A stretch of DNA of 64,000 nucleotides from JBGPJM01 sp041485385 (GCA_041485385.1 JBGPJM010000001.1:1-64000); one strand, 5' to 3'; positions 24,889 through 34,543 are shown, counted from the stretch's first letter. Notes: generated from the letters alone by a model not told the origin. Program-made: numbers and translations.

Positions 24889-26217
24889 ATGTGGACGTTC
24901 CTCGCTCGGCTCCGGGGCGTTGCCTATGCGATCTTCGTCGTGGTCGCCGGGCCCCTGGGCGCGCAGCCGCCCGAAGCGGGCGCCCCCCCCACCCCTGCGT
25001 CCGCCGCCTCGCCGGCTGTCGAGGGCGCGACCAGCGACGGGACGCGGCTGTTTCTGGAGGCGTGGCGGATCACGCAGCTCGCGTTCTACGACCCGAAGAT
25101 GCACGGCGTTGATTGGGACGCCGTGCGCGATGAGCTGCTGCCCAGGGCCCATGCGGCACGCGACTCGGGCGAGCTTTCGGCGGTCATCAACGAGGCCCTC
25201 TCGCGTCTGCACGCGTCGCACACGGCGCACTATACCCGCGACCAGCGCGAGTACTACGAGATCCTCGACGTCTTCTGGCCTCACGGCGTGCCCGAGCACG
25301 GCGACTCGGCGATCCGCCCCGGCCCGGTGGAGTATGTCGGCGTCGGCCTGGTCGCGCGGGTCATCGACGGGCGCACGTTCGCGGCGGACGTCTACGACGC
25401 CGGTCCGGCGGCGGCGGCGGGCATCCAGGTCGGCGACGAGCTGGTCGGAATTCTGCTCGACGACGACACGAGGATCCCGTGGTCGGACATCGCGCCGTTC
25501 CGCGGGCGCGAGGGGAAACCCACCCGCATCGTCGTCCGGCGCACACCCGGGCCGGAGAGCCTGGAGACGGTGACGGTTGTCCCTGAGCGCATCCACCCGC
25601 GTGAGATGTACCTCAAGTCGATGCGGGCGGGAGCACGGATCATCGAGAAGGGTGGACGCGCAATCGCCTACGCGCGCGTCCGCTCGTACGCGAACGTGGC
25701 GTACCACGATCAACTCAAGGAGTTGCTGGCGGGGAAGCTCGCGGATGCCGACGCCCTCGTTCTGGACATCCGCGACGGCTGGGGCGGCGCCAGCCCGTCC
25801 TACATGGACATCTTCAACCCTGCCGCCCCGACGCTTGCGCTCCATTCCCGCGACGGCACGGTGCACCGCAGCACGGGCGCGTGGGGCAAGCCCACCGCGG
25901 TGCTCATCGACGGCGGCTCGCGCAGCGGCAAGGAGATGCTCGCGTACGCCATGAAGAAGCACCACGTCGCCACGCTGGTGGGCGAGCGCACCGCCGGCGC
26001 TGTACTCGGCGGGACGGTCCGCCCGCTCTCGGATGGGAGCATCCTGTTCATCGCCGTTGCGGACGTCGACGTCGACGGCGAGCGCCTGGAGGGGATCGGC
26101 GTCGAGCCCGATGTGCGCGTCGAACGCTTGCTGCCCTATTGCCACGGGCGGGACGAGCAACTTGACGCGGCGGTGGAGGTGCTGCTCCGGCAGCTCGCCG
26201 AGCCGAAGCCGCGGTGA
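24889..26217 (+). CDS. S41-family (C-terminal-processing) serine peptidase
   Basis: This 442-residue exported protease has a signal peptide at 1-24 (AIFVVVAGPLGAQ), a helical N-domain, a PDZ-like segment at about 150-220 (YVGVGLVARVIDGRTF, GPAAAAGIQVGDELVGI) and an S41 catalytic region from about 255, with DADALVLDIRDGWGGASP and DGGSRSGKEMLAYAMKK (Ser346 and Lys348 region) then VGERTAGAVLGG. Such proteases cleave C-terminal tails of periplasmic or envelope proteins. The mature start is chosen because of the signal peptide; GTG 48 nt earlier is in frame but lacks a ribosome site. It converges on the BNR-propeller gene (11 nt). Confidence 0.85.
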   Translation: MWTFLARLRGVAYAIFVVVAGPLGAQPPEAGAPPTPASAASPAVEGATSDGTRLFLEAWRITQLAFYDPKMHGVDWDAVRDELLPRAHAARDSGELSAVINEALSRLHASHTAHYTRDQREYYEILDVFWPHGVPEHGDSAIRPGPVEYVGVGLVARVIDGRTFAADVYDAGPAAAAGIQVGDELVGILLDDDTRIPWSDIAPFRGREGKPTRIVVRRTPGPESLETVTVVPERIHPREMYLKSMRAGARIIEKGGRAIAYARVRSYANVAYHDQLKELLAGKLADADALVLDIRDGWGGASPSYMDIFNPAAPTLALHSRDGTVHRSTGAWGKPTAVLIDGGSRSGKEMLAYAMKKHHVATLVGERTAGAVLGGTVRPLSDGSILFIAVADVDVDGERLEGIGVEPDVRVERLLPYCHGRDEQLDAAVEVLLRQLAEPKPR

Positions 26218-26228
26218 GCCCACGCCCG

Positions 26229-29168
26229 CTACTTCCCGATCTCCTTCCCGACCACCACCGTCGTGCTCGCTTTTCTCTTCCCGCAGGTGAGCGTGACTTT
26301 GTACTCGCCCGGCGGGACGAACTGCTTCTGCCCGAGCTGCGAATCCGGATCGCTGAGCCGGTCGGTCTCTTCCGCCTGCAGGTCCCACGCCACGCGGTTC
26401 AGGCCCGGGCGCTGCGGGCCTTTGAGTTCGCGCACGGGCGTGCCCTTCGCGTCCTCGACGGTGATCTTCACCTCGTCGCCGGGGTACTCCCGCAGCCAGT
26501 ACGTGATCCGCGCCCCCGGCTCGGGGTTGGCGCCGCGGAACTGGCGCTCGTCCCAGAAGCCCTCGTAGGGCCCCACCTGGTGCGGCGTCGCCGGCTTCAC
26601 GTCGAATAGGTGCACCTCCTCCTGCACCACCTCGGGCGTGAGCTGCGAAAGGAACGACGCATCATCGAGGATCCAGATGGAGCGCCCGTGCGTCGCGGCC
26701 ACGAGATCGGCCTCGCGCGGGTGCTCCACCAGGTCGTCCACCGCCACCGTCGGCAGGCTCTCTCCGTTCATCCGCACCCACCGCTCCCCGCCGTCGATCG
26801 TCACGAACATCCCTCGCTCGGTCCCGGCGAAGAGCACCCGCGGGTTCCACCGGTCCTCCTTCACGACCTGCACGCTCCCCGTGATCGCCGGCAGATCGCC
26901 CGTCACGTCCCGCCAGCTCTTGCCGGCGTCCGACGTCATGATCACGTGCGGGAGCATGTCGTCGCCGCGGTGCCCGTCCACCGCGACGTACGCGATGTTG
27001 CGGTCGTGGTGCGACGGCTCGATCTCGGAGATGTACTTTCCCTGCACCTCCGCCGGCGTGATGTTCGCCCAGGTCTTCCCGTCGTCGGTGGTCACGTGGA
27101 TCAGACCGTCGTCGGTCCCCGCCCACAGCATCCCCCTGGCGACCGGCGATTCGGCCAGCGAGACCACCGTCCCATGGGTCTCCGCCTCCGACCCCACCGT
27201 CTCGATCTTCTCGATCGCGCGCGTCGAGAGGTCCGGGCTGATTCTCTCCCACTTGTCTCCGCCCTCGGTCAGCTTGAAGACGTAGTTTCCGCCCAAGTAC
27301 AGGACCGTTCCGCCGGGCTCCCCGGCCTTGCAGTGCGGCGAGGCGAAGAACGGCGTGTTCCAGTTGAAGCGGTGGCGCGGCTGGCCCTCCTTGGGCGCCG
27401 GCTTGAGGACCTTCATCTGGCGCGTCGAGAGGTTGTGCCGGATGATGCCGCCTCCCTGCGACTCGGCGTAGATCACATTGGCGTCGAAGGGGTCGAAGGC
27501 GAAGTGGTAGCCATCGCCGCCGCACACAAACTGCCAGTCCTGGTTGCTGATCCCGCCGCCGCGTTCACCGGGCTTGTCCCCGCTCATCTCGCGCCAGGAG
27601 GCGCTGGGGCCCATCCAGCTGCCGTTGTCCTGCAGGCCGCCGCCGATCCGGTAGGGCTCCGACATGTCGGTTGCGATGTTGTAGAACTCGCCCACGGCCA
27701 TCGAGTTGAGGAAGTCCCACGTCGCCGCGCCGTCGTAGCTCACGTACACGCCGCCGTCGGTTCCCATGATGAGGTGCTTGGGGTCGCTGGGATCGATCAC
27801 GAGCGCGTGCATGTCCCCGTGCGGGCGCTTGGCCCCGCCGGCGCGCCAGTGCCGCCCGCCGTCGTCGGAGACGTAGAGCGTGAACCCCAGCAGGTACACC
27901 CGCTGGTCGTTGGTCGGGTCCATTTTCACCTTCGAGAAGTAGAACGCGCGCGGCGTGCGGTCGCTCACCCGCGCCCACGTCTCGCCGCGGTCTTCTGATC
28001 GGAACACCCCGCCCGCGCGGCTGCGCTCGTCCCCCAGGTCGATCGGCTCCCCGCCGAGATCGGACTCCACCACCGCGTAGACGATCCGCGGATCCTTGGC
28101 GTAGATGTCCAGCCCGATGCGCCCGGTTTGGGCGGGCAGACCGCCGGCGAGCTTCTTCCACGTCGCGCCGGCATCGTCCGACCGGTAGATCCCGCCCTTC
28201 GGCCCGCCGCTGCGGTAGCTCCACGCCGTCCGCCTCCGCATGTACATCGCGGCGTAGACCGTGCCCGGGCTCGTGGGGTCCACCATCACGTCGCAGCACC
28301 CGGTGTCCTTGTCGATCTTCAGCACCGCCGCCCAGGTCCTGCCGCCGTCGCTGGTCTTGTAGACGCCGCGCTCTTCATTGGCGCCCCATAGATGCCCCAG
28401 CGCCGCGGCGTAGCAGACATCCGGGTTCCGCGGGTCCACGGCCAGGCGCGGGATGTCGTGCGAGTCGGTCAATCCCACATTCGCGAATGTCCCGCCGCCG
28501 TCGGTGGACCGGTACACGCCGTTCCCCCACGACGAGCTGTTCCGCCCGTTCCCCTCGCCTGTCCCCACCCACACGATCTTGGCTTTCCCCTTGTCCTTCT
28601 CGTCCTTCCCTCCCTCGGGCCCGGCGGCGCCTCCGGCCGCGCCCCTGTCTTTCTCTTCTTCCGCCTTCCAGCCCGGCCATTCGGGCGGTGCATTGCACAC
28701 CACCACGCTCCCGATGGATGCTGTCACTTCCTTGTCCATCAGCGGCGAGAACGTCGTCCCGTTGTTGGCGGTCTTGAACAGACCGCTGGTCCCGAACCCC
28801 ACGTAGAACGTCTTGGCCCCGCCTTGCCCAGGCGCGATCGCGATCTCCGCCACCCGGCCACCCATGTTCGCGGGACCGATGCTCCGCCACGCCAAGCCCT
28901 TGAAGTCCTCGGGCCGCAGCACGCGGACGCCACCCGGTGCGCCGGTCGCGGGCGCGCCGGCCGACTTCAAGGACTCGCTGGTCGCGACGGACGCGGCGGG
29001 CTTGGCGGGCGCGCCGCTCGGTTGCGCGGGCGCCGCACCCGTTTTCGCCGCCCCTGGGCTAGGCTGGGTGGCCGCGCCACCACCCGCCGCCGCGCTTCCC
29101 GCCCCGCTGCACCCTGCCGCCATCCCCATCAATGCCATCACCCACACCGCGCGCGTCCGCTCGTTCAT
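26229..29168 (-). CDS. BNR/sortilin-like beta-propeller lipoprotein
   Basis: This 979-residue exported protein has a lipobox-like MAAGC at 17-21 after a hydrophobic segment, and a low-complexity Gly/Ala/Pro linker to about 75. Residues about 85-800 hold many BNR/VPS10-type repeats (YKTSDGGRTWAAV, YRSDDAGATWKKL, YVSDDGGRHWRAG, HVTTDDGKTWANI, VTIDGGERWVRM) forming two beta-propellers. A C-terminal FlgD-like Ig-type domain (YWLREYPGDEVKITVEDAKG) ends the protein. These proteins are usually annotated glycosyl hydrolase / WD40-YVTN-BNR repeat; most lack shown activity. GGAGG precedes the ATG. It is probably anchored to the periplasmic or outer surface. Confidence 0.85.
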   Translation of the reverse strand: MNERTRAVWVMALMGMAAGCSGAGSAAAGGGAATQPSPGAAKTGAAPAQPSGAPAKPAASVATSESLKSAGAPATGAPGGVRVLRPEDFKGLAWRSIGPANMGGRVAEIAIAPGQGGAKTFYVGFGTSGLFKTANNGTTFSPLMDKEVTASIGSVVVCNAPPEWPGWKAEEEKDRGAAGGAAGPEGGKDEKDKGKAKIVWVGTGEGNGRNSSSWGNGVYRSTDGGGTFANVGLTDSHDIPRLAVDPRNPDVCYAAALGHLWGANEERGVYKTSDGGRTWAAVLKIDKDTGCCDVMVDPTSPGTVYAAMYMRRRTAWSYRSGGPKGGIYRSDDAGATWKKLAGGLPAQTGRIGLDIYAKDPRIVYAVVESDLGGEPIDLGDERSRAGGVFRSEDRGETWARVSDRTPRAFYFSKVKMDPTNDQRVYLLGFTLYVSDDGGRHWRAGGAKRPHGDMHALVIDPSDPKHLIMGTDGGVYVSYDGAATWDFLNSMAVGEFYNIATDMSEPYRIGGGLQDNGSWMGPSASWREMSGDKPGERGGGISNQDWQFVCGGDGYHFAFDPFDANVIYAESQGGGIIRHNLSTRQMKVLKPAPKEGQPRHRFNWNTPFFASPHCKAGEPGGTVLYLGGNYVFKLTEGGDKWERISPDLSTRAIEKIETVGSEAETHGTVVSLAESPVARGMLWAGTDDGLIHVTTDDGKTWANITPAEVQGKYISEIEPSHHDRNIAYVAVDGHRGDDMLPHVIMTSDAGKSWRDVTGDLPAITGSVQVVKEDRWNPRVLFAGTERGMFVTIDGGERWVRMNGESLPTVAVDDLVEHPREADLVAATHGRSIWILDDASFLSQLTPEVVQEEVHLFDVKPATPHQVGPYEGFWDERQFRGANPEPGARITYWLREYPGDEVKITVEDAKGTPVRELKGPQRPGLNRVAWDLQAEETDRLSDPDSQLGQKQFVPPGEYKVTLTCGKRKASTTVVVGKEIGK

Positions 29169-29278
29169 GGTCGTCCTCCGGTCAAGAGGAGACCACGATA
29201 CCGCGGTTCGCCCATGGCCGCGTGGCAGTCAGAGCACTGCCACGGCACCCGCGCGGGGTTGCGGGGCTACGCCTTGCC

Positions 29279-30556
29279 CTACTTCTTCGCCTTCTTCTCC
29301 AGCGCCTCGTCGAGCGTCTTCTCCAACTCCTCGCCGCGCAGGGAATTGCCTGCGGCCAGGATCTCGCCCGTGTCGCCGTCCACGAGGAAGGCCGCGGGGA
29401 TCGAGCTGATGGCGTACTTGTCGGCGATCGCGGCCTTCCAGAACTTCCCGTCGTAGACCTGCGCCCAGGTCATCTTGTTCTCGCCCGTGACCTGCTTGAT
29501 CTTCTCCTCGGCCTTCTCTTTATCCAGGGTCACGCCCAGGATTTCGAAGCCCTTGGGATGGCGCTTCTCGTATGCGGCGGCCAGCCCCGGCACTTCGCCC
29601 ATGCACGGCCCGCACCAGGTCGCCCAGAAGTCCAGCATCACGACCTTGCCCTTGTAGTCACCTGGGAACTTCACCGTCTTGCCGTCCATCGTTTTGGCCT
29701 CGAACGGCATGATCTTCTTCCCCACCGAGTGGTCGGGCGGCGTGGGCACCTCGTCCACTTTCTTGGTCGACTTCACGACCTTGAAGCTCAGCCCGTCCTG
29801 CGCCATGTCGGCGATCTCGTACGTCGTCCCGGCGATGTTGAAGGGCTTGCGCACGTCGAAGCTCTCGCCGCGGCTGTCGAACTTCCCATTCCCGTTCACG
29901 TCGAGCATGAGGTTCACGCCGGACCGCGCGTCCTCCTTCCCCTCCTCGAGCGCCTTGCCGCGGAAGTCTCCCGCGGCGGCATCGTCGGAGAGCATCGCCT
30001 TCATCGTCTTCCCACCGAACGTAGCCTCGCCGGTGGCGGCGTAGTCGCGGTAGTAGAGGATCACGTCCTTGAGCGCCGCCCGGCCGGGATCGCTCGGATC
30101 AAACCGGTACATCCCCAAGCTCGCGCTGAACGGCGACCCGCTGGACCCAATCTGCACGGCCGCGGACCCGCCGTACTGCGTGTACTCCTTCCCGTCCCGC
30201 CCCGGCTGGGGTTTGCCGCTCCACTCCGCCGGCGCATCGTCGGTCAGATCGCCGTTGCCGTTGCTGTCGACCAGGAGCGTCGCGGGCTTGCCCTCCGGCT
30301 CGTCGAGCACCACGTGGAAGACCACGCCCTCGGCGGCCGCCAGCGGCAGCACCGCGTAGCGCGGGGCCGCGAGACCGTCGGGGAGCTTCTTCAGCGTCGC
30401 CGGCTTCTCCGCGACCAGCGTCAGCCGCTGCGGCATGTAGAAGCCGATCTCCTTCATCGCCCCCTTCTCCATCGGCTTAAGCTTCACGCTGTCGTCTGCG
30501 CCGGCGGAGGAGACGAGCGCGGCGGCGGTTAAGGCGGCGAGGGCGACGGTATTCAT
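29279..30556 (-). CDS. TlpA-like thiol-disulfide oxidoreductase with large N-terminal region
   Basis: This 425-residue exported protein has a signal peptide at 1-21 (ALTAAALVSSAGA), an N-terminal region of about 260 residues with two Asp-rich, EF-hand-like loops (DSNGNGDLTDDAP and DVNGNGKFDSRGES), then a C-terminal thioredoxin domain from about 285 with WATWCGPCMGEVPG (Cys315, Cys318), cis-Pro near SSIPAAFLVDGDTG. It probably reduces or isomerises disulfides in the periplasm, for example during cytochrome maturation; the target is unknown. GGAG precedes the ATG. The architecture (variable N-part plus AhpC/TSA-redoxin) is common in planctomycetes. Confidence 0.85.
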   Translation of the reverse strand: MNTVALAALTAAALVSSAGADDSVKLKPMEKGAMKEIGFYMPQRLTLVAEKPATLKKLPDGLAAPRYAVLPLAAAEGVVFHVVLDEPEGKPATLLVDSNGNGDLTDDAPAEWSGKPQPGRDGKEYTQYGGSAAVQIGSSGSPFSASLGMYRFDPSDPGRAALKDVILYYRDYAATGEATFGGKTMKAMLSDDAAAGDFRGKALEEGKEDARSGVNLMLDVNGNGKFDSRGESFDVRKPFNIAGTTYEIADMAQDGLSFKVVKSTKKVDEVPTPPDHSVGKKIMPFEAKTMDGKTVKFPGDYKGKVVMLDFWATWCGPCMGEVPGLAAAYEKRHPKGFEILGVTLDKEKAEEKIKQVTGENKMTWAQVYDGKFWKAAIADKYAISSIPAAFLVDGDTGEILAAGNSLRGEELEKTLDEALEKKAKK

Positions 30557-30757
30557 GGAATCTCCAGTCCAGATCGAGATTGGGCAGGCGGCGAATACGC
30601 GCAGGCCGCCCGAGCGGTGCTCAGCATACCGCCTTTACGTCCGGAACGTCCGGTTGTTGCGAGGCCGATCGCCGCGCTGCGCCAGGATCCGCTTCAACCA
30701 CGTTGCTCACGCGCCCGGAACTGCCGACCCCGTCCAAAAGGAGGCCGCTGTTTCCGA

Positions 30758-31339
30758 TCAGCCCTGCCCCGCCAAGTCACGCAGCGGCCTGATATCCAGC
30801 GTGAACCCCGGCAGCGCGGTCGATGCCAGCGTGTCCCCGCTGACCGGCGCCTCGACCAGCAGCGTCTCCTGGCGACAGTAGCATCGGACGCGCCCGTCGC
30901 CCGGATCCACGGCCCAATACTCGCCAACTCCGAATCGCTCGTAGTCATCCTTCCTCGTCGTGAGGTCAAAGGCCTTTGTACCCGGCGACAGCACCTCGAC
31001 GATGAGGTCCGGCGCTTCCGTCAGCGCGCCCGGGAACCCGGTGACGCGACCCGGTCGGTAACACACCAGATCCGGCGCGTACACGGTGCTGGGGCCAAGT
31101 TCCAGATCAACATCGGGGAAGTACCTGAACCCGGGGCTCGACCTCACGAACAACTCGAGTTGGAACTGCACAAGACTCAACGCCGCTTGATGCCGGGTCG
31201 TCGGTCGCGGCGACATGCAGACAACTCCATCTATGAGTTCCGTTCGCTCCGCCGTCTCGCCCAGCGCAAGGTACTCGCTGGCCGTCATGCGCAGCCCCGC
31301 GTACCCCATGCTCGTAGGCCGTCTCGGTGCGGCGGACAT
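30758..31339 (-). CDS. Uma2 family (DUF820) endonuclease-like protein
   Basis: This 193-residue protein has the PD-(D/E)xK-like fold of Uma2/DUF820: ERTELIDGVVCMSPRPT near the N-terminus, then YAPDLVCYRPG (Asp), LIVEVLSPGTKAFDLTTRKD (Glu and Lys of the active site) and YERFGVGEYWAVDPGDG. These families are greatly expanded in cyanobacteria and planctomycetes; the function is unknown, with nuclease activity inferred from fold. There is no Shine-Dalgarno; TAAGAT sits exactly 6 nt before the ATG, so the transcript may be leaderless. It lies 32 nt after the broken sigma gene on the same strand. Confidence 0.85.
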   Translation of the reverse strand: MSAAPRRPTSMGYAGLRMTASEYLALGETAERTELIDGVVCMSPRPTTRHQAALSLVQFQLELFVRSSPGFRYFPDVDLELGPSTVYAPDLVCYRPGRVTGFPGALTEAPDLIVEVLSPGTKAFDLTTRKDDYERFGVGEYWAVDPGDGRVRCYCRQETLLVEAPVSGDTLASTALPGFTLDIRPLRDLAGQG

Positions 31340-31345
31340 GCTCAG

Positions 31346-31351
31346 ATCTTA
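31346..31351 (-). promoter_or_regulatory. -10-like TAAGAT, 6 nt before Uma2 ATG (leaderless)
   Basis: TAAGAT-CTGAGC-ATG on the minus strand, the same geometry as five other gene starts here. Confidence 0.5.
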
Positions 31352-31371
31352 CGCCGCATGCGCTCTCCCCA

Positions 31372-32588
31372 TTATCCCCCCACCTCCCCCAGCCGCCCCT
31401 CCAGAAACCGCCGTTCCACGGTATTGGTCGCCAGCACCAGCGCCCGCCTGTACGCCGCCGCAGCTTCCTCCCGCCTGCCCAGACGCCGCAGGAACTCCGC
31501 GCGGGCCGAGTGCAGGTACTGGTAGTCGCTCAGCCGCCCCGAGCGGTCCAGCTCGTCGAGCACCGCCAGGGCGCGCTCCGGTCCCTCGGCCATCCCCATG
31601 GCCGCGGCCCGGTTCAGCTCCACGATCGGCGTCGGCGCGAGTGCGAGCAGCTCGTTGTAGAGCGCCACGATGCGCGGCCAGTCGGTGGCGCCGGCGGTGA
31701 GGGCCGCGCTGTGCTCGGCCGCGATCGCCGCCTGGAGCTGGTACGGCCCGGGCCTGGCCATCTCCCAGGCGCGCAGCAGGAAGTCGAGCCCGCGCTCGAT
31801 CTTGTCCAGCAGCAGCATCCGCCCGTCCGGGCCACTCGCGCCGCGCGGCGCGCATCGTGGAGCAGCATGAGCGAGAGGAGCCCAGCACCTCGGGCTCGCG
31901 CGGCATCAACTCGGCCAGCACGCCCGCCAGGCGCACCGCCTCGCCGGAGAGGTCGGCACGTGTCAGCGCGTCGCCCGCCGACGCGGTGTGCCCCTCGTTG
32001 AAGACCAGGTAGATCACCCGCAGCACCGAGTCCAGCCGCCCCGGCAGGTCGCCGTCGGTCGGCAGATCGAAGGGGATCGCCGCGCCCTTGATCTTGTTCT
32101 TTGCGCGCGTCAGGCGCTGCGCGATCGTGGCGACCGGCGCCACGAATGCGCGCGCCAGCTCCTCGGTCGTCAGGCCCGCCGAGGCTGCGGAGCGTCAGCG
32201 CGACCTGGGCTTCCTGGGCGAGCGCGGGATGGCAGCACATGAAGATCAGCCTCAGCCGCTCGTCCTCGAGTGCGCTGTCGAGCATGTCGTCCCTGTCCGG
32301 GGGCGGCGAGCGCGTGTCCACCGGCTCGGCCGGCGTGGTCTCCTGCCGCCGCTGGGCCACACGGCGCCGGCGCAGGCGGTCCATGGCGTTGCGCCTGGCC
32401 GCGGCCATGATCCAGGCGCCGGGGCGCTCGGGTATCCCCGTGGCCCAGTGGTGCAGCGCCTCGACGAAGGCGTCCTGAAGGGCTTCTTCGGCGAGGTCGA
32501 GGTCGCCGAAGCGCCGCATCAGCGTGGCCAGGACCAGCCCCCGCTCCTCCTTGAAGACGCCCTCGACCGATTGCCTCGCCGCCGACAT
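31372..32588 (-). pseudogene. DUF6596-type ECF sigma factor, frameshifted
   Basis: Three reading frames together spell a sigma factor of about 405 residues: N-terminal region 2 (ARQSVEGVFKEERGLVLATL, LQDAFVEALHHWATGIPERP), region 4 (ATIAQRLTRAKNKIKGAAIP) and the C-terminal helical domain (GLDFLLRAWEMARPGPYQLQ...RALAVLDELDRSG). Frame changes are needed near 32175-32177 (an extra base in a G run), near 31880 and near 31832-31838 (missing G). All lie in short G/C runs, so sequencing error is as likely as decay. The family usually works with a YCII-domain protein, which is present at 33461. TACGCT lies 6 nt before the start. Confidence 0.75.
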
Positions 32589-32594
32589 CAGCAG

Positions 32595-32600
32595 AGCGTA
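32595..32600 (-). promoter_or_regulatory. -10-like TACGCT, 6 nt before sigma-gene ATG (leaderless)
   Basis: TACGCT-CTGCTG-ATG on the minus strand. There is no Shine-Dalgarno. It matches the shared pattern. Confidence 0.5.
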
Positions 32601-32707
32601 TCAGCCGGGCCGGGCCCCCCCCGGTCCCCTTGCCGGAGAAACCGTCCACAGAGACAAGGAGTCTGCTTGCGCTTCCGCCGAGCTCTGTGGACGGTCTCAG
32701 GACGACC

Positions 32708-33303
32708 TCATTTCTTCCGGGCCAAGGCGAATGCCGCGGTGTAGGTCACCTTCCCGTTCTCGATCATCCGCCACTCGACTTGATGTGGTCGTCATCGGCG
32801 ATCTGCACCACCGCCTCGTGCATGTGCGCGTCGTCCTCGCTCTTGACGTTCGTCGCGCCGTAGCACTTAAAGACCAGCCTGCCGGCGGTGCTCTCGTCCT
32901 GGGCCCGCATGCGCGGCTGGTTCCCCTTCACGCAGTAGTGGGTCAGCTCAAGCCTCTCCCCGTTCATGTGGTAGACCGTCAGCATCTCGTGATCGGTGCC
33001 CGGCATCACGGTTTCCACCACGGCCGACCCCGCCGCGGTGACCCGCATCGACGAGATCACCGTGCTGGTCGGCTTCCCGTCGTCGCCCACCTGCACCCAC
33101 TCCCCCGCCAGCTTCTTGATCGTCTCCAGCGTCGGCCGGTCGGGCGCCGCGGGGGCAGCCGGGCGGCCGATCTCCGCCCCGCCGCAGCACCCGGCCGCGG
33201 CCGGTGCATTATTTCCCAGCCCGGCCGCGGGCCCGACCGCCGCCAGCACGCACGATAGACCAAGGCCCGCCGCCAGCACCGTGTACACGCCGCTCCGCTT
33301 CAT
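32708..33303 (-). pseudogene. DUF1579-like exported protein, frameshifted near the C-terminus
   Basis: The open frame 33303-32764 encodes an exported, lipocalin-like protein: signal peptide (AAGLGLSCVLAAVGPAAG), then LETIKKLAGEWVQVGDDGKP, MPGTDHEMLTVYHMNGERLE and DAHMHEAVVQIADDDHIKS. It then stops early. Adding one G near 32777 restores EWRMIENGKVTYTAAFALAR and a natural stop at 32708-32710, the usual end for this family. AAGGA lies 6 nt before the ATG. The gene sits between a YCII gene and a DUF6596 sigma factor, a grouping seen in other bacteria. Lesion or sequence error cannot be told apart here. Confidence 0.75.
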
Positions 33304-33460
33304 GACTGTTCCTTTCACTTTCGATTCCGGGTTGATGGACCATGCCGGCGCCGCGCACGGCGACACCGGCCCCCGTCCCTGTCTTCCAATTCGTTTCGAG
33401 GTGGGACGCGTCTCAGGGCGCGCAGGCAATCCCAGGCCACCGCACGGCCTCAGCCGCGGC

Positions 33461-33805
33461 TCACACCCACACCGGGCGCACCTCGATCGATCCGTGGGCC
33501 GACGACGGCAGCTTGGCCGCCCACCTCAGCGCCTCGTCCAGGTTCGGCACGTCGATCAGGTAGTACCCACCGAGCTGCTCCTTGGTCTCCGCGAAGGGGC
33601 CGTCGGTGAGCAGCGTCTTCCCCGCCCGCACCCGCACGGTCGTCGCGGCGATCGTCGGCTGCAGCCTGTTCGCCCCAACCAGAGCCCCCGACCCCTTTAA
33701 CTCCGTCGTGAACCGCTGGTACGCCCCCATCAACTCACCGATCTCGCTCTCCTTCATCTTCGGGTACTGGCTCTGATCGGCATAGATCAACAACATGTAG
33801 TGCAT
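33461..33805 (-). CDS. YCII-related domain protein
   Basis: This 114-residue soluble protein opens MHYMLLIYADQSQYPKMKES and has the YCII/DGPF pattern: LLTDGPFAETKEQLGGYYLI followed by DEALRWAAKLPSSAHGSIEV. YCII proteins form ferredoxin-like dimers; DGPF-type members are regularly encoded beside ECF sigma factors with extra C-terminal domains, and are thought to act in the same signalling unit. AAGGAG lies 7 nt before the ATG. It is first of three same-strand genes (YCII, DUF1579-like, DUF6596 sigma), of which only this one is intact. Confidence 0.9.
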   Translation of the reverse strand: MHYMLLIYADQSQYPKMKESEIGELMGAYQRFTTELKGSGALVGANRLQPTIAATTVRVRAGKTLLTDGPFAETKEQLGGYYLIDVPNLDEALRWAAKLPSSAHGSIEVRPVWV

Positions 33806-34000
33806 CGGCGGTCTCCTTTGGGTGAGAGGGGGTTCCAACGGGGCCCGCCTCATACCGACGCAGTGCCGTCCCCGAAAACCACAGCCTATGAAAACAAGAA
33901 ATCGCGTCGGGGTACGCTCCACGCCACCGCGCCGTGCCCCCCCACTCCCCCCCCCCCCAATCAACCGTCCTCTCGGTCACGCCGAGGCGCATCAATGTTC

Positions 34001-34006
34001 TACACT
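34001..34006 (+). promoter_or_regulatory. Possible -10 hexamer TACACT upstream of a lipoprotein gene
   Basis: TACACT lies 71 nt before the lipoprotein start at 34078, in an otherwise GC-rich leader. No clear -35 was found. Confidence 0.3.
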
Positions 34007-34077
34007 CTCCGGATCACCCTGTTCGTGGCACGGTGTCCCCAGGTCGCACAGGTACTCCTCTCGTGAAAGGCTCTCCC

Positions 34078-34530
34078 ATGACCCGGATGATTCTCCTCGG
34101 CATCGCCGTCGTCTCCTTGGCTCTCCTCCCCGCCTGCGAGAAGAAAAAGGCCCCGACGACCCCCTCCAGCGCGCTCGACGCAGCGAAGAAGGCCGCCGGT
34201 GGCACCCCCGGCGCGACCTCCGACGCCACCGCCGCCATCAAGACCGCCAAGGACAACGCTGTCACCGCCGCCGGGGACGCCCTCGCCGCCGCGCAGTCCA
34301 AGCTCGATACCCTCAGGCAGAAAGCCTCCGCTGTCGCTCCGGACGCGAAGGCGGCCTTCGACCAGGCGGTGAAGGACCTCGAGACTCAGTTCGCCGCCGC
34401 CAAGGCCAAGCTCCAGGATCTCAAGAGCGCCGGCAACGACGCCTGGCAGAAGATCTCCACCGACGTGAGCGGCGCCGTGACCAAGCTCAACGACGCGCTC
34501 AAGTCGGCGATGGACAAATACGCCAGGTGA
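34078..34530 (+). CDS. Small helical lipoprotein
   Basis: This 150-residue lipoprotein has the signal MTRMILLGIAVVSLALLPAC, with Cys20 as the acylation site. The mature part is almost entirely helical and Ala/Lys/Asp-rich, with heptad-like runs (ALDAAKKAAGGTPG, AAGDALAAAQSKLDTLRQKA, FDQAVKDLETQFAAAKAKLQ, DVSGAVTKLNDALKSAMDKY) suggesting a coiled coil, like periplasmic Lpp- or apolipoprotein-type proteins. GAAAGG lies 7 nt before the ATG. It probably has a structural or envelope-tethering role, but the family is not recognised. It converges on the methyltransferase gene, 13 nt apart. Confidence 0.7.
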   Translation: MTRMILLGIAVVSLALLPACEKKKAPTTPSSALDAAKKAAGGTPGATSDATAAIKTAKDNAVTAAGDALAAAQSKLDTLRQKASAVAPDAKAAFDQAVKDLETQFAAAKAKLQDLKSAGNDAWQKISTDVSGAVTKLNDALKSAMDKYAR

Positions 34531-34543
34531 TCCCCCACACGGT

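Noticed and set aside
22717..26388. Very long minus-strand open frame running through VIT1 and S41 genes
   Set aside because: Beyond 24024 it is antisense to well-supported genes and has no family content; long antisense frames are expected at this GC.
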